64,000 bases of DNA, taken from Nitratireductor basaltis (GTDB taxonomy: Bacteria; Pseudomonadota; Alphaproteobacteria; Rhizobiales; Rhizobiaceae). Where the stretch lies: NCBI RefSeq assembly GCF_000733725.1, contig NZ_JMQM01000002.1, positions 310,001 to 374,000 of the forward strand. The letters run 5' to 3'. The position numbers were made by a program, and so were the translations under genes. Below the pieces are notes generated by a model. That model was not told where the DNA came from and ran no database searches. It saw only the letters and a list, made by a program, of their open reading frames with translations. This document shows, piece after piece, positions 29,808 through 38,878 of the stretch; within the stretch, counting starts at the first letter, position 1, and each line of letters opens with the position of its first letter.

Positions 29808-29834
29808 GGCGGCGCGGCTTTGCGCCGCCATTTC
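29808..29834 (+). terminator. Stem-loop after the adhesin gene
   Basis: A perfect 9-bp stem (TGGCGGCGC at 29808-29816, GCGCCGCCA at 29822-29830) with a 5-base loop is followed by a short TTT. It is a plausible terminator of the adhesin mRNA, though the T tract is weak. Confidence 0.55.
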
Positions 29835-29853
29835 AGCGCTGATCCCTCCAGCC

Positions 29854-29890
29854 AAAAAAAACGCCGGTTCGGCCATCTGGCCGCCGGCGT
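29854..29890 (-). terminator. Strong leftward intrinsic terminator without a leftward gene
   Basis: Read on the minus strand, ACGCCGG pairs with CCGGCGT (29884-29890 with 29861-29867) around an inner 5-bp stem (CGGCC / GGCCG) with a 4-base loop, and is followed by a run of eight T. No minus-strand protein gene ends here, which is the main argument for a small RNA. Confidence 0.8.
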
Positions 29891-30036
29891 ATTGGGAGAT
29901 CAATGCCCGCAATCGGTGGGCAAGATTGCCTGAAGAGATTGGTTCGACCCGGCTGCAGCCCCGTGGGCGGGGGGGCTTGGGGGGTACGGAAGCCACATCC
30001 GAATCGAACCGTCTCAGGCAACAAGGAGATCGTGGC
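29854..30036 (-). ncRNA. Candidate structured small RNA, leftward, C-rich loops
   Basis: The 29796-30208 gap has no convincing gene, but its minus strand looks like an sRNA of about 185 nt. A CTTGAT -35 (30064-30069), 17-bp spacer and weak AAATTC -10 (30041-30046) would start it near 30036. A long imperfect hairpin pairs 30014-30021 with 29926-29933 (8 bp) and 30004-30010 with 29941-29947 (7 bp). Its apical part is C-rich on this strand (ACCCCCCAAGCCCCCCC). Unpaired CTCCTTG and ATCTCCC segments resemble anti-Shine-Dalgarno motifs. It ends in a strong terminator (29854-29890). I cannot assign a known family; 6S RNA was considered but the fold is too short-armed. Confidence 0.45.
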
Positions 30037-30208
30037 TTCAGAATTTGGCGGGAGCTTGGGCAGATCAAGGCGAGAATGTGGTCTCTTATCACCAAATCAT
30101 TCGCTTCATTTCACGTCGTGAGCCAACCTGTTATGAGGGCCAAGTCTTGCAATCGACTGCATGAGAGGTCACCTTTTACATGACAAACTCGTGAAAGGTG
30201 CGTGCTTC

Positions 30209-30592
30209 ATGACAGATTTTGCGAGCGGCGAGGACGCTCAGCCATCCTCCAATCTGGTGCGCCTGTCGGAGGCCCGGGCGCAGCGGTTTCAGCCACCGGT
30301 TACCTTTCATCGCCGCGAACTGGACCAGATCCTGCGGCTCTACGGCCAGATGGTGGCTGAGGGCGAGTGGCGCGATTACGCAATCGATCATCAGAAGGAT
30401 GTTGCGGTGTTCTCGGTCTATCGGCGCACGAGCGAAGTGCCGCTTTTCCAGATCGTGAAGAACCCGAAGCTGGCGCGCAAGCAGGGCGCTTATAGCGTGG
30501 TCGCGGCCGGTGGCGCGATCCTGAAACGCGGGCATGAATTGCCGCGGGTGCTTTCCGTTTTTGACAAGAAACTGAAAGTCGTACGCGCCTGA
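30209..30592 (+). CDS. DUF2794 family protein
   Basis: This encodes 127 residues with the alphaproteobacterial DUF2794 pattern: PPVTFHRRELDQILRLYGQMVAEGEWRDYAID, FSVYRRTSEVPLFQIVKNPKL and a C-terminal LPRVLSVFDKKLKVVRA. It looks cytoplasmic, with no membrane segment. The function is unknown. An in-frame upstream start at 30161 adds 16 residues unlike the family; the ATG at 30209 is preferred. It converges with the phytase-like gene and shares a terminator hairpin (30600-30622) with it. Confidence 0.9.
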   Translation: MTDFASGEDAQPSSNLVRLSEARAQRFQPPVTFHRRELDQILRLYGQMVAEGEWRDYAIDHQKDVAVFSVYRRTSEVPLFQIVKNPKLARKQGAYSVVAAGGAILKRGHELPRVLSVFDKKLKVVRA

Positions 30593-30597
30593 ATGAG

Positions 30598-30628
30598 AAA
30601 GGGGCGGCTTGCAACCGCCCCTCATATG
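30598..30628. terminator. Shared hairpin between convergent DUF2794 and phytase-like genes
   Basis: An 8-bp stem (AGGGGCGG at 30600-30607, CCGCCCCT at 30615-30622) with a 7-base loop lies between the two stops. On the minus strand it is followed by TTTCTC. Confidence 0.6.
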
Positions 30629-30629
30629 A

Positions 30630-32843
30630 TCAGTTGACCGCGTTGATTGGGCCGAGATTGACGAAGATTGTCTCGCCGGACGAGTCGTCCACGCCGTCAT
30701 TGTCGGTGACGAAATAGGCCGTCCCGGCGCGATCGATGGCGAAACCCTCGATCTTGTCGACCACATACTCGTTCGTCGCGGCTTTCATGTCAGGCAGAAG
30801 GTCGCGCACAAGCGTCTTCTCCACCACCGGCAATTCCCCGCCGAGTTCAGCGGGTTCGAAACCTTCCAGCTCGACCGCGAAAAGGCGCTTGATGCGGGCG
30901 GCATCGCCGATCTGGTTGTCACGCTCGACAATATAGAGCTTGCCGTCATGCGCCGTGATTTCGGACAGGCCGACCCAGCCGGCGTCCGGCTTGTCCAGCG
31001 GGTAGTGGACGGCAGCCCAGCTTTCGTCGGACGGCTTGTAGGTGACGAGCTTCACCAGACCTTCCGCGTCGTCATTCCATTCGCGCTGGATGGCCATGAC
31101 GAGCATCTGATCGTCGCCTTCACCCACGATTGTCACGCCTTCCATGCCGAAGCGCTTTTCCTGGGAGATGAGGGCGGCAGGCAGGGCAATTTCCTCGCCG
31201 ATCTCGCCGTCAGCATCGACATGGAGAAGAGCGTGAGGCGTGAGCTTTGCCGTATTGCCTTCCGATGCCAGCCAGAAGCCGCCCTTGCCGTCAGCAACAA
31301 TGCCTTCAAGGTCAAGCTTCTGGGCCGGATTGCCATTTCGCGTGACCACCATTTTCCCGGTGATGCGGGCTGGTTTACTCGTGGCATCCACCGTGAAGAT
31401 CGCCGGCTGGTTGGCGTAAAAGGAGTCGTTGATGGCATAGAGCTTTCCATCGGTGGCCGGATCGGCGGATAGGCCCGAAAGCGCGCCCCAGCCGATGGGC
31501 TGGCCGTCCTTCATCTCAGAGACGATGGTCGGATAGGCGGCTTCGCCGTCCTGAAGCTCGTAGATCATGATGTGGGAGCGCGCAGCACCGTCCTCGCCGA
31601 GATCCGTTTCATTGGCGGTGACAAGCAGGTTGCGCTCGGGGACCGCAACAAGGCCTTCCGGACCGACGCCTGATGGCAGAACCTGCACGAATTCCGGAGT
31701 CTCGCCGGTGTCGCGATAGACGGCAACGAGCGAGGCGCGCTCGAGAGCGACGAAAATGTAGGTCTCGCCGCCAATTTCGGCGACTTCCAGACCTTCAGGC
31801 TCGGCACCCTTGGCGTCGGAGCGCTTGTCGGGATAGTGGCCTGCAAGGGCTGCCTGATGTTCGAGGTCCGATCCGGAATCAAACAGCACGTCGCCGTTTT
31901 TGGAGAAGATCGTGAAGCCGCGCGAGCCGCCCTGGTAGTCGCCCTCATTGGCGGCAACAAAGCGGTCATTGTCCAGCCATTTCACCGCATCCGGTTCGCG
32001 GGCGGTTTCCGGCATGGTCTCAGTGAAGAGGATGGCGCCGTCGTCCTTGAGATCGACGTTTTCAGCCGAAGTCTTGCCTGCTGGAAAGTGGCTGACGATC
32101 TCGCCGCTCTCGGCGCTGACCACGGCGAAGTGGTTGTTCTCCTGCAGAGAAACAACGATCTCGTTGGAATCATTGAAGTCGACAAATTCCGGCTCGGGAT
32201 CGTCTGCGCCGACTTCCGCAAGACCGGTCAATTCCACGGTTTTCACGCTATCGCAGTCGGGAGCACCATCCTGCATGGCGAAGACCTGCAGCACGCCTGC
32301 GGGAAGCTGCGGCAGGGCGCCGTCATTCAGATCCTCGTCGCGCTCGTTTTCGATGGCGACGGCCAGAAATTGGCGATCCTTGCTGAGAGCGAGCGAATCC
32401 GGCTGGCCGGCCAATTCGCAGGTCATTTCGGCTTCGCGTCCCGCAATATCGATAACGGCCAGCCTGCCGGAGGGCGCGGTGTAGCTTTGCGAGGTGTTGA
32501 TGCCGGCAAGCGCCTTGCTGCCGGAGACGACAACCGATGTGGGCTCGCCTTCAAGCTTCACCACGCCAGCGGCCTGCGGGTTCTGCGCATCACTGATGTC
32601 GATAAAGCCAACGGCACCAAGAGGGCTGTCGGAATAGACCAACATGTTTCCGTCGGCGGTCGCTGCGATGATTTCCGACGAGGTTTCGGTCGCCTGATCC
32701 ATGTCCGCGGGCAGATTGGCCGCAACGGGAAATGTTGCGATGCGGTTGAATGCAGATTCGGCAAATGCAGGATTTGCGGTGCCGGCAAGCAGGGCAGCTG
32801 CCATTGCGCCGAGTATGGTTTTTCTGGTGTGATAGCTGGTCAT
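30630..32843 (-). CDS. Secreted esterase-like-activity-of-phytase protein with N-terminal propeller
   Basis: From the ATG at 32841-32843 the protein has about 737 residues. A Sec signal comes first (TRKTILGAMAAALLAGTANPAFA). The N-terminal half looks like a beta-propeller of the choice-of-anchor/alkaline phosphatase-associated kind (FIDISDAQNPQAAG, RLAVIDIAG). The C-terminal half matches the esterase-like activity of phytase domain (KLDLEGIVADGKGGFWLASEG, RFGMEGVTIVG, YVVDKIEGFAIDRAG). It probably acts on organic phosphate esters in the periplasm or outside. A longer frame exists, but GAGGGAG precedes this start. A triple Pho-box lies 58-86 bp upstream, supporting phosphate-starvation control. 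Confidence 0.85.
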   Translation of the reverse strand: MTSYHTRKTILGAMAAALLAGTANPAFAESAFNRIATFPVAANLPADMDQATETSSEIIAATADGNMLVYSDSPLGAVGFIDISDAQNPQAAGVVKLEGEPTSVVVSGSKALAGINTSQSYTAPSGRLAVIDIAGREAEMTCELAGQPDSLALSKDRQFLAVAIENERDEDLNDGALPQLPAGVLQVFAMQDGAPDCDSVKTVELTGLAEVGADDPEPEFVDFNDSNEIVVSLQENNHFAVVSAESGEIVSHFPAGKTSAENVDLKDDGAILFTETMPETAREPDAVKWLDNDRFVAANEGDYQGGSRGFTIFSKNGDVLFDSGSDLEHQAALAGHYPDKRSDAKGAEPEGLEVAEIGGETYIFVALERASLVAVYRDTGETPEFVQVLPSGVGPEGLVAVPERNLLVTANETDLGEDGAARSHIMIYELQDGEAAYPTIVSEMKDGQPIGWGALSGLSADPATDGKLYAINDSFYANQPAIFTVDATSKPARITGKMVVTRNGNPAQKLDLEGIVADGKGGFWLASEGNTAKLTPHALLHVDADGEIGEEIALPAALISQEKRFGMEGVTIVGEGDDQMLVMAIQREWNDDAEGLVKLVTYKPSDESWAAVHYPLDKPDAGWVGLSEITAHDGKLYIVERDNQIGDAARIKRLFAVELEGFEPAELGGELPVVEKTLVRDLLPDMKAATNEYVVDKIEGFAIDRAGTAYFVTDNDGVDDSSGETIFVNLGPINAVN

Positions 32844-32900
32844 CATCGTCTCCCTCGCCATTCGAAGTTGGCGGAATCTGGAAGACATGGATTGCAGTTG

Positions 32901-32929
32901 CATGACCGGTGATGACAGATCAGTGACAG
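32901..32929 (-). promoter_or_regulatory. Pho box with three half-sites upstream of the phytase-like gene
   Basis: On the minus strand the order is CTGTCAC (32923-32929), CTGTCAT (32912-32918) and GGTCATG (32901-32907), spaced exactly 11 bp apart with 4-base spacers. The first two match the PhoB consensus almost perfectly. The site lies 58 bp before the preferred start codon. Confidence 0.8.
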
Positions 32930-33005
32930 CACACAGCAAGCGCGCAACGCCAGTCATTGCGATGGCGCGCAAATGCGGTTATAGGTGAGGCGATTTCCCT
33001 ACATT

Positions 33006-33020
33006 GGTGGTTATACCACC
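33006..33020 (+). promoter_or_regulatory. Perfect palindrome in the trcR leader
   Basis: GGTGGT and ACCACC are separated by TAT, 40 bp before the trcR start. It could be an operator or a small leader hairpin; the sequence alone does not decide. Confidence 0.35.
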
Positions 33021-33060
33021 GTCCGCCCCGGGAAGGCGGGCGAAGAGAAGGATTTATGCC

Positions 33061-33756
33061 ATGGCCAATACGCTACTCATGCCCAAGGCAACCGCCGTCT
33101 GGCTGGTGGACAATACGGCGCTGAGCTTCGACCAGATCGCCGAATTCTGCAAGCTGCATCCGCTTGAAGTCAGCGCCATTGCCGATGGCGATGCCGCGCA
33201 GGGCATCAAGGGCATGGACCCCGTGATCACCGGCCAGCTGACGCGCGAAGAGATTGCCAAGGGTGAGAACAATCCCGATTACAGGCTCAAGCTTTCCGAG
33301 CCGAAGGTGCGTGTGCCGGAGACGAAGCGCAAGGGCCCGCGCTATACGCCGCTTTCCAAGCGTCAGGACCGGCCCAACGCCATTCTGTGGCTGGTGCGCA
33401 ACCATCCCGAGCTCAAGGACGCCCAGGTTTCGCGTCTTGTCGGCACGACCAAGAACACGATCGAACAGATCCGCAATCGCACGCACTGGAACTCGGCCAA
33501 TCTGACACCGATGGATCCGGTGACGCTTGGACTTTGCTCGCAGATCGATCTCGACATCGAAGTTCAGAAGGCAGCACGCTATGCTCCGCAGAGCGAGCAG
33601 ACCGACGAGACGCTGCTTCCGGCATCCGAAACCGAGAAGCTGTCGCTCGACGATCAGGCGCCGGAAGAAAAGGAGCTGGATGCGGATGCGGTCTTCGCGA
33701 AACTGTCCTCGCTGCGCGGCAATACCGACGACGACGAAGACGAGAACAACAACTGA
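33061..33756 (+). CDS. trcR: Cell cycle transcriptional regulator TrcR (DUF1013)
   Basis: The 231-residue protein belongs to the DUF1013 family, named TrcR in alphaproteobacterial cell-cycle work. The N-terminal part MPKATAVWLVDNTALSFDQIAEFC and the central RPNAILWLVRNHPELKDAQVSRLVGTTKNTI look like two helix-turn-helix units; the C-terminus is acidic (DDDEDENNN). It likely binds DNA or RNA polymerase-associated targets in the cytoplasm. The ATG at 33061 matches the conserved start. It is divergent from the phytase-like gene and converges with the nuclease gene 9 bp away. Confidence 0.88.
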   Translation: MANTLLMPKATAVWLVDNTALSFDQIAEFCKLHPLEVSAIADGDAAQGIKGMDPVITGQLTREEIAKGENNPDYRLKLSEPKVRVPETKRKGPRYTPLSKRQDRPNAILWLVRNHPELKDAQVSRLVGTTKNTIEQIRNRTHWNSANLTPMDPVTLGLCSQIDLDIEVQKAARYAPQSEQTDETLLPASETEKLSLDDQAPEEKELDADAVFAKLSSLRGNTDDDEDENNN

Positions 33757-33765
33757 GCAGGTGCA

Positions 33766-34221
33766 CTAGCCACCTGCGAAAAGCTGGCACGAACGCTCCC
33801 GCCTTCCGCCATGATAGGGGCGGACGACTGAACGTTCCAGCAGGTAGGCGCTTATAGCCTGACCATTTTCAGTGGCCGCGTCAGCGATGACGCGGCCATA
33901 ATATTTTCCGCCGCTGATATTGCTGATGGTGATGCGTCGGCCTGCGATCAGCTTCTCCAGGACCGTGCGGGAGGTGATGCCGGCAAGCTTCTCGGGTGCG
34001 CAGGAACTTCTGATTTCCGGCGCATCGATGCCGCGCAGCCTAACGAGCACCTGCACCGTTTGTCCCGGCCAGATATGCGCCCGTGCCTCGAAGGTGTCAC
34101 CATCCAGGACACGGACAACATCTGCGGGAACGGGGCCGGGCAATGCCTCATCGTCGCCTGCATGGGCGATGGCGGGCAGAAGAAATGCAAGGATCGGAAG
34201 ACTCAATCGGCGAAGCAGCAT
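33766..34221 (-). CDS. Secreted thermonuclease-family (SNase-like) protein
   Basis: This encodes 151 residues from the only suitable ATG (34219-34221). A signal peptide (MLLRRLSLPILAFLLPAIAHA) is followed by an SNase-like OB-fold: VVRVLDGDTFEARAHIWPG, LVRLRGIDAPEIRSS and a KYYGRVIAD strand. DGDT and LRGIDAPE are the calcium-site and catalytic-region motifs of the family; one classical catalytic Arg is in LRGID. It would degrade nucleic acid in the periplasm or outside, if active. It lies 57 bp after the SDHAF4 gene on the same strand. Confidence 0.85.
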   Translation of the reverse strand: MLLRRLSLPILAFLLPAIAHAGDDEALPGPVPADVVRVLDGDTFEARAHIWPGQTVQVLVRLRGIDAPEIRSSCAPEKLAGITSRTVLEKLIAGRRITISNISGGKYYGRVIADAATENGQAISAYLLERSVVRPYHGGRRERSCQLFAGG

Positions 34222-34278
34222 AAATAGGATAGTATTCCTATCATGTTGCTTGCGCAAGTTGGTGCTGCTGTCGGCGGA

Positions 34279-34506
34279 TCAGAAATCGGTGGCGATGCCT
34301 TTCACTTCCCAGTCGCCGAAGCGGACGGGTTCGGGTCCCTTGCGACCACCTATCTCGCGCGGCATCTCATTCGCTGCGGCCTCGCGATTTGCCCGGCGCT
34401 CTTCCGCCTCGCGCAGGGCACGCTTTGCTGCAGCCGAAAGCTCGCGCGGGGCCTCCTGAGGATCCGCCTTGTTTCCAGCGCCTGCAATTTCAGGTTCGTT
34501 CATCAT
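34279..34506 (-). CDS. DUF1674 / succinate dehydrogenase assembly factor 4 homologue
   Basis: This 75-residue protein ends in the diagnostic motif GPEPVRFGDWEVKGIATDF, characteristic of DUF1674 and mitochondrial SDHAF4. It also has an Ala/Glu/Arg-rich central helix. By homology it should help assembly of flavinylated SdhA into succinate dehydrogenase. The first two codons are both ATG; either could start. It is divergent from htpX and followed by the nuclease gene. No sdh genes are in the window. Confidence 0.88.
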   Translation of the reverse strand: MMNEPEIAGAGNKADPQEAPRELSAAAKRALREAEERRANREAAANEMPREIGGRKGPEPVRFGDWEVKGIATDF

Positions 34507-34633
34507 GAGATCGGCCCAATATTGATAAACACTCTGCCTCTGGCCATCTATAGGTCAGGTGTCCGCATGCGTCGAGCATCGCGGGCTGATTTCAGCCGGT
34601 GGGGGCTTATTGAAGCCTATTCTGGAGTGTCCG

Positions 34634-35611
34634 ATGAACATGATGCGCACCGCAATGCTGATTGCCGTGATGACTGCCCTTTTCATGGGTGTGGGTTACA
34701 TGCTGGGCGGAACCGGGGGCATGATGATCGCGCTGGCGATTGCCGCCGCGATGAACCTCTTCAGCTATTGGAATGCCGACAAGCTGGTTCTGCGCATGCA
34801 CCGCGCGCAGGAAGTGGATGAACGCAATGCACCGGAATATTACGGCATCGTTCGGGACCTTGCGAAAAACGCAGGTCTTCCGATGCCGAAGGTCTACATC
34901 ATCGACAATGCGCAGCCCAATGCCTTCGCGACGGGACGCAACCCGGAGAATGCGGCGGTGGCGGCGACAAGCGGACTTCTTCATGCGCTGAACGAGGAGG
35001 AAGTGGCTGCGGTCATGGCGCATGAGCTTGCGCATGTGCAAAACCGCGACACGCTGATTATGACGATCACCGCCACGCTTGCCGGTGCGATTTCCATGCT
35101 CGGCAACTTCGCGCTGTTCTTCGGTGGCGGGCGCAACAACAACAATCCCTTCGGCTTCATCGGCATACTTGTCGCGATGATCGTTGCGCCTTTCGCTGCC
35201 ATGCTCGTACAGATGGCCATCAGCCGAACACGCGAATATTCCGCTGACCGTCGCGGAGCTGAAATCTGCGGCAATCCCATGTGGCTTGCTTCGGCCTTGC
35301 GCAAGATTGCCATGGGTGCGAAACGGCAGGTGAATGTGGATGCTGAACGCAATCCCGCGACTGCGCACATGTTCATCATCAATCCATTGAACGGACAGCG
35401 CATGGACGGACTTTTTTCCACCCACCCCAACACCGAGAACCGCATTGCCGCCCTGCAGGCCATGGCGCAGGAAATGGGTCCGACACCGCAGAACTGGTCG
35501 AATACGCAGCCGGAAAGTGGCGCTGCATCCGGGCCATGGGGCGCACGTCCGACGGGTTCGGCCGGAATCCGGGACAAAGGTGACGATGGTTTCAAGGGGC
35601 CGTGGTCGTGA
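34634..35611 (+). CDS. htpX: Inner-membrane zinc protease HtpX
   Basis: This 325-residue M48B protease has two N-terminal membrane segments (about 5-25 and 28-45), the zinc motif HELAH at residues 130-134 ([13 protein letters not shown]), two further hydrophobic segments and the third-ligand region [12 protein letters not shown]. It degrades misfolded membrane proteins with FtsH. The length is slightly above E. coli HtpX because of a Gly/Ser/Pro-rich C-terminal tail ([19 protein letters not shown]). The ATG at 34634 fits the family start; an upstream in-frame extension was rejected. It overlaps the rsmB start by 4 bp. Confidence 0.95.
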   Translation: MNMMRTAMLIAVMTALFMGVGYMLGGTGGMMIALAIAAAMNLFSYWNADKLVLRMHRAQEVDERNAPEYYGIVRDLAKNAGLPMPKVYIIDNAQPNAFATGRNPENAAVAATSGLLHALNEEEVAAVMAHELAHVQNRDTLIMTITATLAGAISMLGNFALFFGGGRNNNNPFGFIGILVAMIVAPFAAMLVQMAISRTREYSADRRGAEICGNPMWLASALRKIAMGAKRQVNVDAERNPATAHMFIINPLNGQRMDGLFSTHPNTENRIAALQAMAQEMGPTPQNWSNTQPESGAASGPWGARPTGSAGIRDKGDDGFKGPWS

Positions 35612-36975
35612 ACAAGGCGCAGGGCGCGCGTTCAGCAAGGCGGAAGCCGGAAATCATCGATGACAAGCCCGGCCTTGATGCCAGGCGTGTGGCGACACGT
35701 CTTCTTGGGGCCGTTGTGGATGCGCGCTCTTCGCTTGATGCCGTGACAGACAGCGAGCATGGTCACCCGCAATATGTGGCGCTCGATCCGCGTGACCGGG
35801 CGCTTGTTCGCGCCATGCTGGTGACGGCATTGCGGCGGCGATGCGGGATCGAGAAAGCCATCATGCAAAGGCTCGACCGGCCCTTGCCGGGAAATGCCCG
35901 CTCGCTCAGCCACATCCTGCATATCGGTGCCGTCCAGATCCTGTTTCTCGATGTTCCCGACAGTGCGGCGGTGGATCTTGCGGTCTCGCAGGCAAAGTCC
36001 GATCCCCGCAACAGCAGGTTCAGCGCGCTCGTCAATGGCGTGCTGCGCAACATTGCGCGACGCAAGGATGCGATCCTGCAGAAGATCGATGAGGTGGTTG
36101 ACGCTCCGGAATGGTTCCAAACGAGATTGAGCGAAGCCTATGGTGCAGAACGCGCCGCGCGCATTCTTGCTGCCCACCGCCTCGAGGCTCCAGTTGATTT
36201 CACGGTCAAGTCGGACCCAAAGCGTTGGGCTGAGGCTTTTGGCGGAACGGTCCTGGCGAATGGCTCCGTCCGCGTCGACAAGCTCGACACATCCGTGCCG
36301 GAGCTCGAGGGGTTCGATGAGGGCGAATGGTGGGTCCAGGATGCGGCGGCCAGCCTGCCGGCAAAGCTTATAGGGGCCAGGCCCGGGATGCGCGTGCTTG
36401 ATCTGTGTGCGGCACCGGGCGGCAAGACGGCGCAGCTTGCCCATTATGGCGCAAAGGTCACGGCGGTCGACCTGTCCGCGAGCCGGTTGAAGCGGTTGGC
36501 AGCCAATCTGCAGCGCCTCAAGCTTGATGCGGAGATATCGAAGGCCGATGGCCTGACGCTGACGGTCGAAGAGCCGTTCGATGCAGTTCTGCTCGATGCG
36601 CCCTGCTCCTCGAACGGTACCGTGCGTCGGCACCCGGATGTGCCATGGACAAAGACTCCCGAGGACATTGAAAAGCTTGCAGAACTTCAGCGCAAACTGC
36701 TGGAGCATGCGGCGACACTGGTTCGGGCCGGGGGAACGCTCGTCTTTGCGAACTGCTCCATTGACCCGCTGGAAGGTGAAGCGGTCGTGTCGCAAGTTCT
36801 CGCTTCGGATCTTGGGCTGGAGCTTTCCACCATTACTGCTTCGGAGCTCACGGGAGCCGCGCATTTCATTACACCCGAAGGCTATCTGCGCACACTGCCC
36901 GACGCGGCGGAAGCGGAGGAAGGCAAGCTGCAGGCTGTGGACGGGTTCTTCGCCGCACGTTTCGTCAAGCGCTGA
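35608..36975 (+). CDS. rsmB: RsmB/NOP-family RNA m5C methyltransferase
   Basis: The protein of about 455 residues has an N-terminal NusB-like RNA-binding domain ([21 protein letters not shown], up to about 150) and a SAM-dependent methyltransferase domain: [30 protein letters not shown], the catalytic [15 protein letters not shown] (Cys near 335) and [11 protein letters not shown] with the second catalytic Cys. It probably methylates C967 of 16S rRNA. Start choice: GTG at 35608 gives a GTGA overlap with the htpX stop; an in-frame GTG at 35602 is nearly equivalent. Confidence 0.93.
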   Translation: MNKAQGARSARRKPEIIDDKPGLDARRVATRLLGAVVDARSSLDAVTDSEHGHPQYVALDPRDRALVRAMLVTALRRRCGIEKAIMQRLDRPLPGNARSLSHILHIGAVQILFLDVPDSAAVDLAVSQAKSDPRNSRFSALVNGVLRNIARRKDAILQKIDEVVDAPEWFQTRLSEAYGAERAARILAAHRLEAPVDFTVKSDPKRWAEAFGGTVLANGSVRVDKLDTSVPELEGFDEGEWWVQDAAASLPAKLIGARPGMRVLDLCAAPGGKTAQLAHYGAKVTAVDLSASRLKRLAANLQRLKLDAEISKADGLTLTVEEPFDAVLLDAPCSSNGTVRRHPDVPWTKTPEDIEKLAELQRKLLEHAATLVRAGGTLVFANCSIDPLEGEAVVSQVLASDLGLELSTITASELTGAAHFITPEGYLRTLPDAAEAEEGKLQAVDGFFAARFVKR

Positions 36976-37065
36976 CGCTTCCTGAGCCCGTCATGTTTTC
37001 GCCTTCGCACAACTGTTTGAATCATATAGAGTCTTGTGCGGATACGGGGCAATTGATTCAAATAG

Positions 37066-38793
37066 GTGCGGTCAGTGCAGACGGCAGGGAGCCACGCTCC
37101 TGTTCTTTGGGGACTTGCGGCGCGCCAGGCATGGCGACGCCTGCGTCGTCGGCTGCGTACTGGCCCGGTCTATCGCTGGCGCTATACCGGTCGCACACCT
37201 GAACGCGTTCTGATAGCGCCTCCGGACCTGCGGCTGGCCGACCCGGAGATCGCACGCGAGATCTATCACGGGCGCTTTCTTCTAGCGGGGCAGTTGATCG
37301 AAACCGGCGGGCAGTCCCCCTTTCACCTTGATGTGCGCAATCGCGGCTGGCTTGAAGAACTGCACGCCTTTCGCTGGCTGCGGCATCTCAATGCGGCGCA
37401 GTCGGAGCTGGCATCGGCGAATGCGCGGGCATTGGTGGGAGACTGGATCAACCTTTATGGGCGACGTATTGGTGGGTTGCCTTGGGACCCGGCGATTACC
37501 GCGCGACGTGTCATTGCCTGGCTGCAGCATTCTGCGGTGGTGTTGCAGGGTGCGGATCTGGCCTTTTACCGGCTTTACCTGAAAATGCTCGCCATCCAGA
37601 TGCGCTATCTGCGTGCCATGGCACGGGAAATGCCTGATGGCGAGGAACGGCTGCGGGCCCGCATAGCCCTGGCTTTCGCAGCGCTGTCACTGCCCACGCC
37701 GGTCTCATCGCTTCGCTCGGCCACGCGCAATCTCAATCTGGAGCTTGAAGAGCAGATCCTGCCCGACGGCGGCCATGTCTCGCGCAATCCGCGCGCGGTG
37801 ATGGAGCTTCTGGCCGATCTTCTTCCGCTTCGCCAGACCTATGCAAGCCAGGCCGAACCGCCGCCGCCCGCGCTGCTTGGCGCGGTGGAGCGGATGTTGC
37901 CGTGCCTGCGCTTCTTCCGCCATGCCGATGGCTCGCTTGCCCGCTTCAACGGCATGGGCATCACCGTTCACGACCGGGTGGCGACGATCCTGCGTCACGA
38001 CGATACCGGAGGCGCGCCGCTTCTGCATGCGACGCATTCAGGCTATGAGCGGCTGCATATGGGCGGCACGACGGTTCTGGCCGATACCGCTGCCCCACCA
38101 CCAGCCGAACTGTCCGAGGTCGCCCATGCCGGCTGCCTTTCCTTCGAGATGTCCTCGGGGCGCCACCAGTTCATCGTCAATTGCGGCGTGGACAGTTTCG
38201 GCGCTGATGCGTTCCGCGCGCTTTCGCGCGCTACGGCTGCGCATTCGACCGCCACGATCAACGATACTTCGCAGGCGCGTTTCACATTGGCTTCCGGCTG
38301 GGCCGGCTGGGTGGGCACGCCGCTGGTCGGCGGTCCGAGAAAGGTTGAATGCGATCGGCTGGACGATGACGGCGTGCATGCATTCGTGGCAAGCCATGAT
38401 GGCTATGTTTCGCGCTTCGGCCTCAAGCATGAGCGGGAATTGGCGCTGTTGCAGAAGGGCGCCCTGCTTCAGGGTGTGGACCGGTTCCACCTTCCCGATG
38501 GCACGCCGGCAGCACGCGGCTCCAGCCACGCGGTCGCAATACGCTTTCATATCCATCCCGATATCGAGCTTTTCAAGGACGATGAGGGCCGTCTGATCCT
38601 GGCGGGCGAGGCAACCGATACCTGGGTCTTTAGCTGTGAGGGCGTTGAGCCCGTAGTGGAAGAATCCATTTTCTTCGCCGCCATTGCCGGTCCGACCAGA
38701 AGCCGCCAGATCGTGCTTCACTTCAAGGCGGCGGAATGCCCTGAAATTCGCTGGCAGTTTCTCAAGACCAACAGCTTTTATTCCGCTGGGTAA
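37066..38793 (+). CDS. Heparinase II/III family protein
   Basis: This encodes about 575 residues. The N-terminal alpha-toroid portion ([32 protein letters not shown]) is followed by a C-terminal heparinase II/III-like beta-sandwich ([54 protein letters not shown]). No signal peptide or clear membrane segment is visible, unlike secreted polysaccharide lyases, so the substrate and location are open. Start codon GTG at 37066 (an alternative GTG is at 37075). The position between rsmB and purH is a recurrent Rhizobiales arrangement as I remember it. Confidence 0.85.
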   Translation: MRSVQTAGSHAPVLWGLAARQAWRRLRRRLRTGPVYRWRYTGRTPERVLIAPPDLRLADPEIAREIYHGRFLLAGQLIETGGQSPFHLDVRNRGWLEELHAFRWLRHLNAAQSELASANARALVGDWINLYGRRIGGLPWDPAITARRVIAWLQHSAVVLQGADLAFYRLYLKMLAIQMRYLRAMAREMPDGEERLRARIALAFAALSLPTPVSSLRSATRNLNLELEEQILPDGGHVSRNPRAVMELLADLLPLRQTYASQAEPPPPALLGAVERMLPCLRFFRHADGSLARFNGMGITVHDRVATILRHDDTGGAPLLHATHSGYERLHMGGTTVLADTAAPPPAELSEVAHAGCLSFEMSSGRHQFIVNCGVDSFGADAFRALSRATAAHSTATINDTSQARFTLASGWAGWVGTPLVGGPRKVECDRLDDDGVHAFVASHDGYVSRFGLKHERELALLQKGALLQGVDRFHLPDGTPAARGSSHAVAIRFHIHPDIELFKDDEGRLILAGEATDTWVFSCEGVEPVVEESIFFAAIAGPTRSRQIVLHFKAAECPEIRWQFLKTNSFYSAG

Positions 38794-38878
38794 GCTCAGG
38801 CCGCAGTCAGCCTTGATTCGAGGGGGAACTGTGCTAACCCGTGCCCTCGCGAACCTGCCTGCCGACCGGAGTATCCTG

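Noticed and set aside
29926-30021. tRNA-like TTCGA sequences, or 6S RNA
   Set aside because: T-arm pairing fails for both TTCGA occurrences, and there is no acceptor stem. The hairpin is only 96 nt, shorter than a 6S RNA core, and lacks a clear closing stem.
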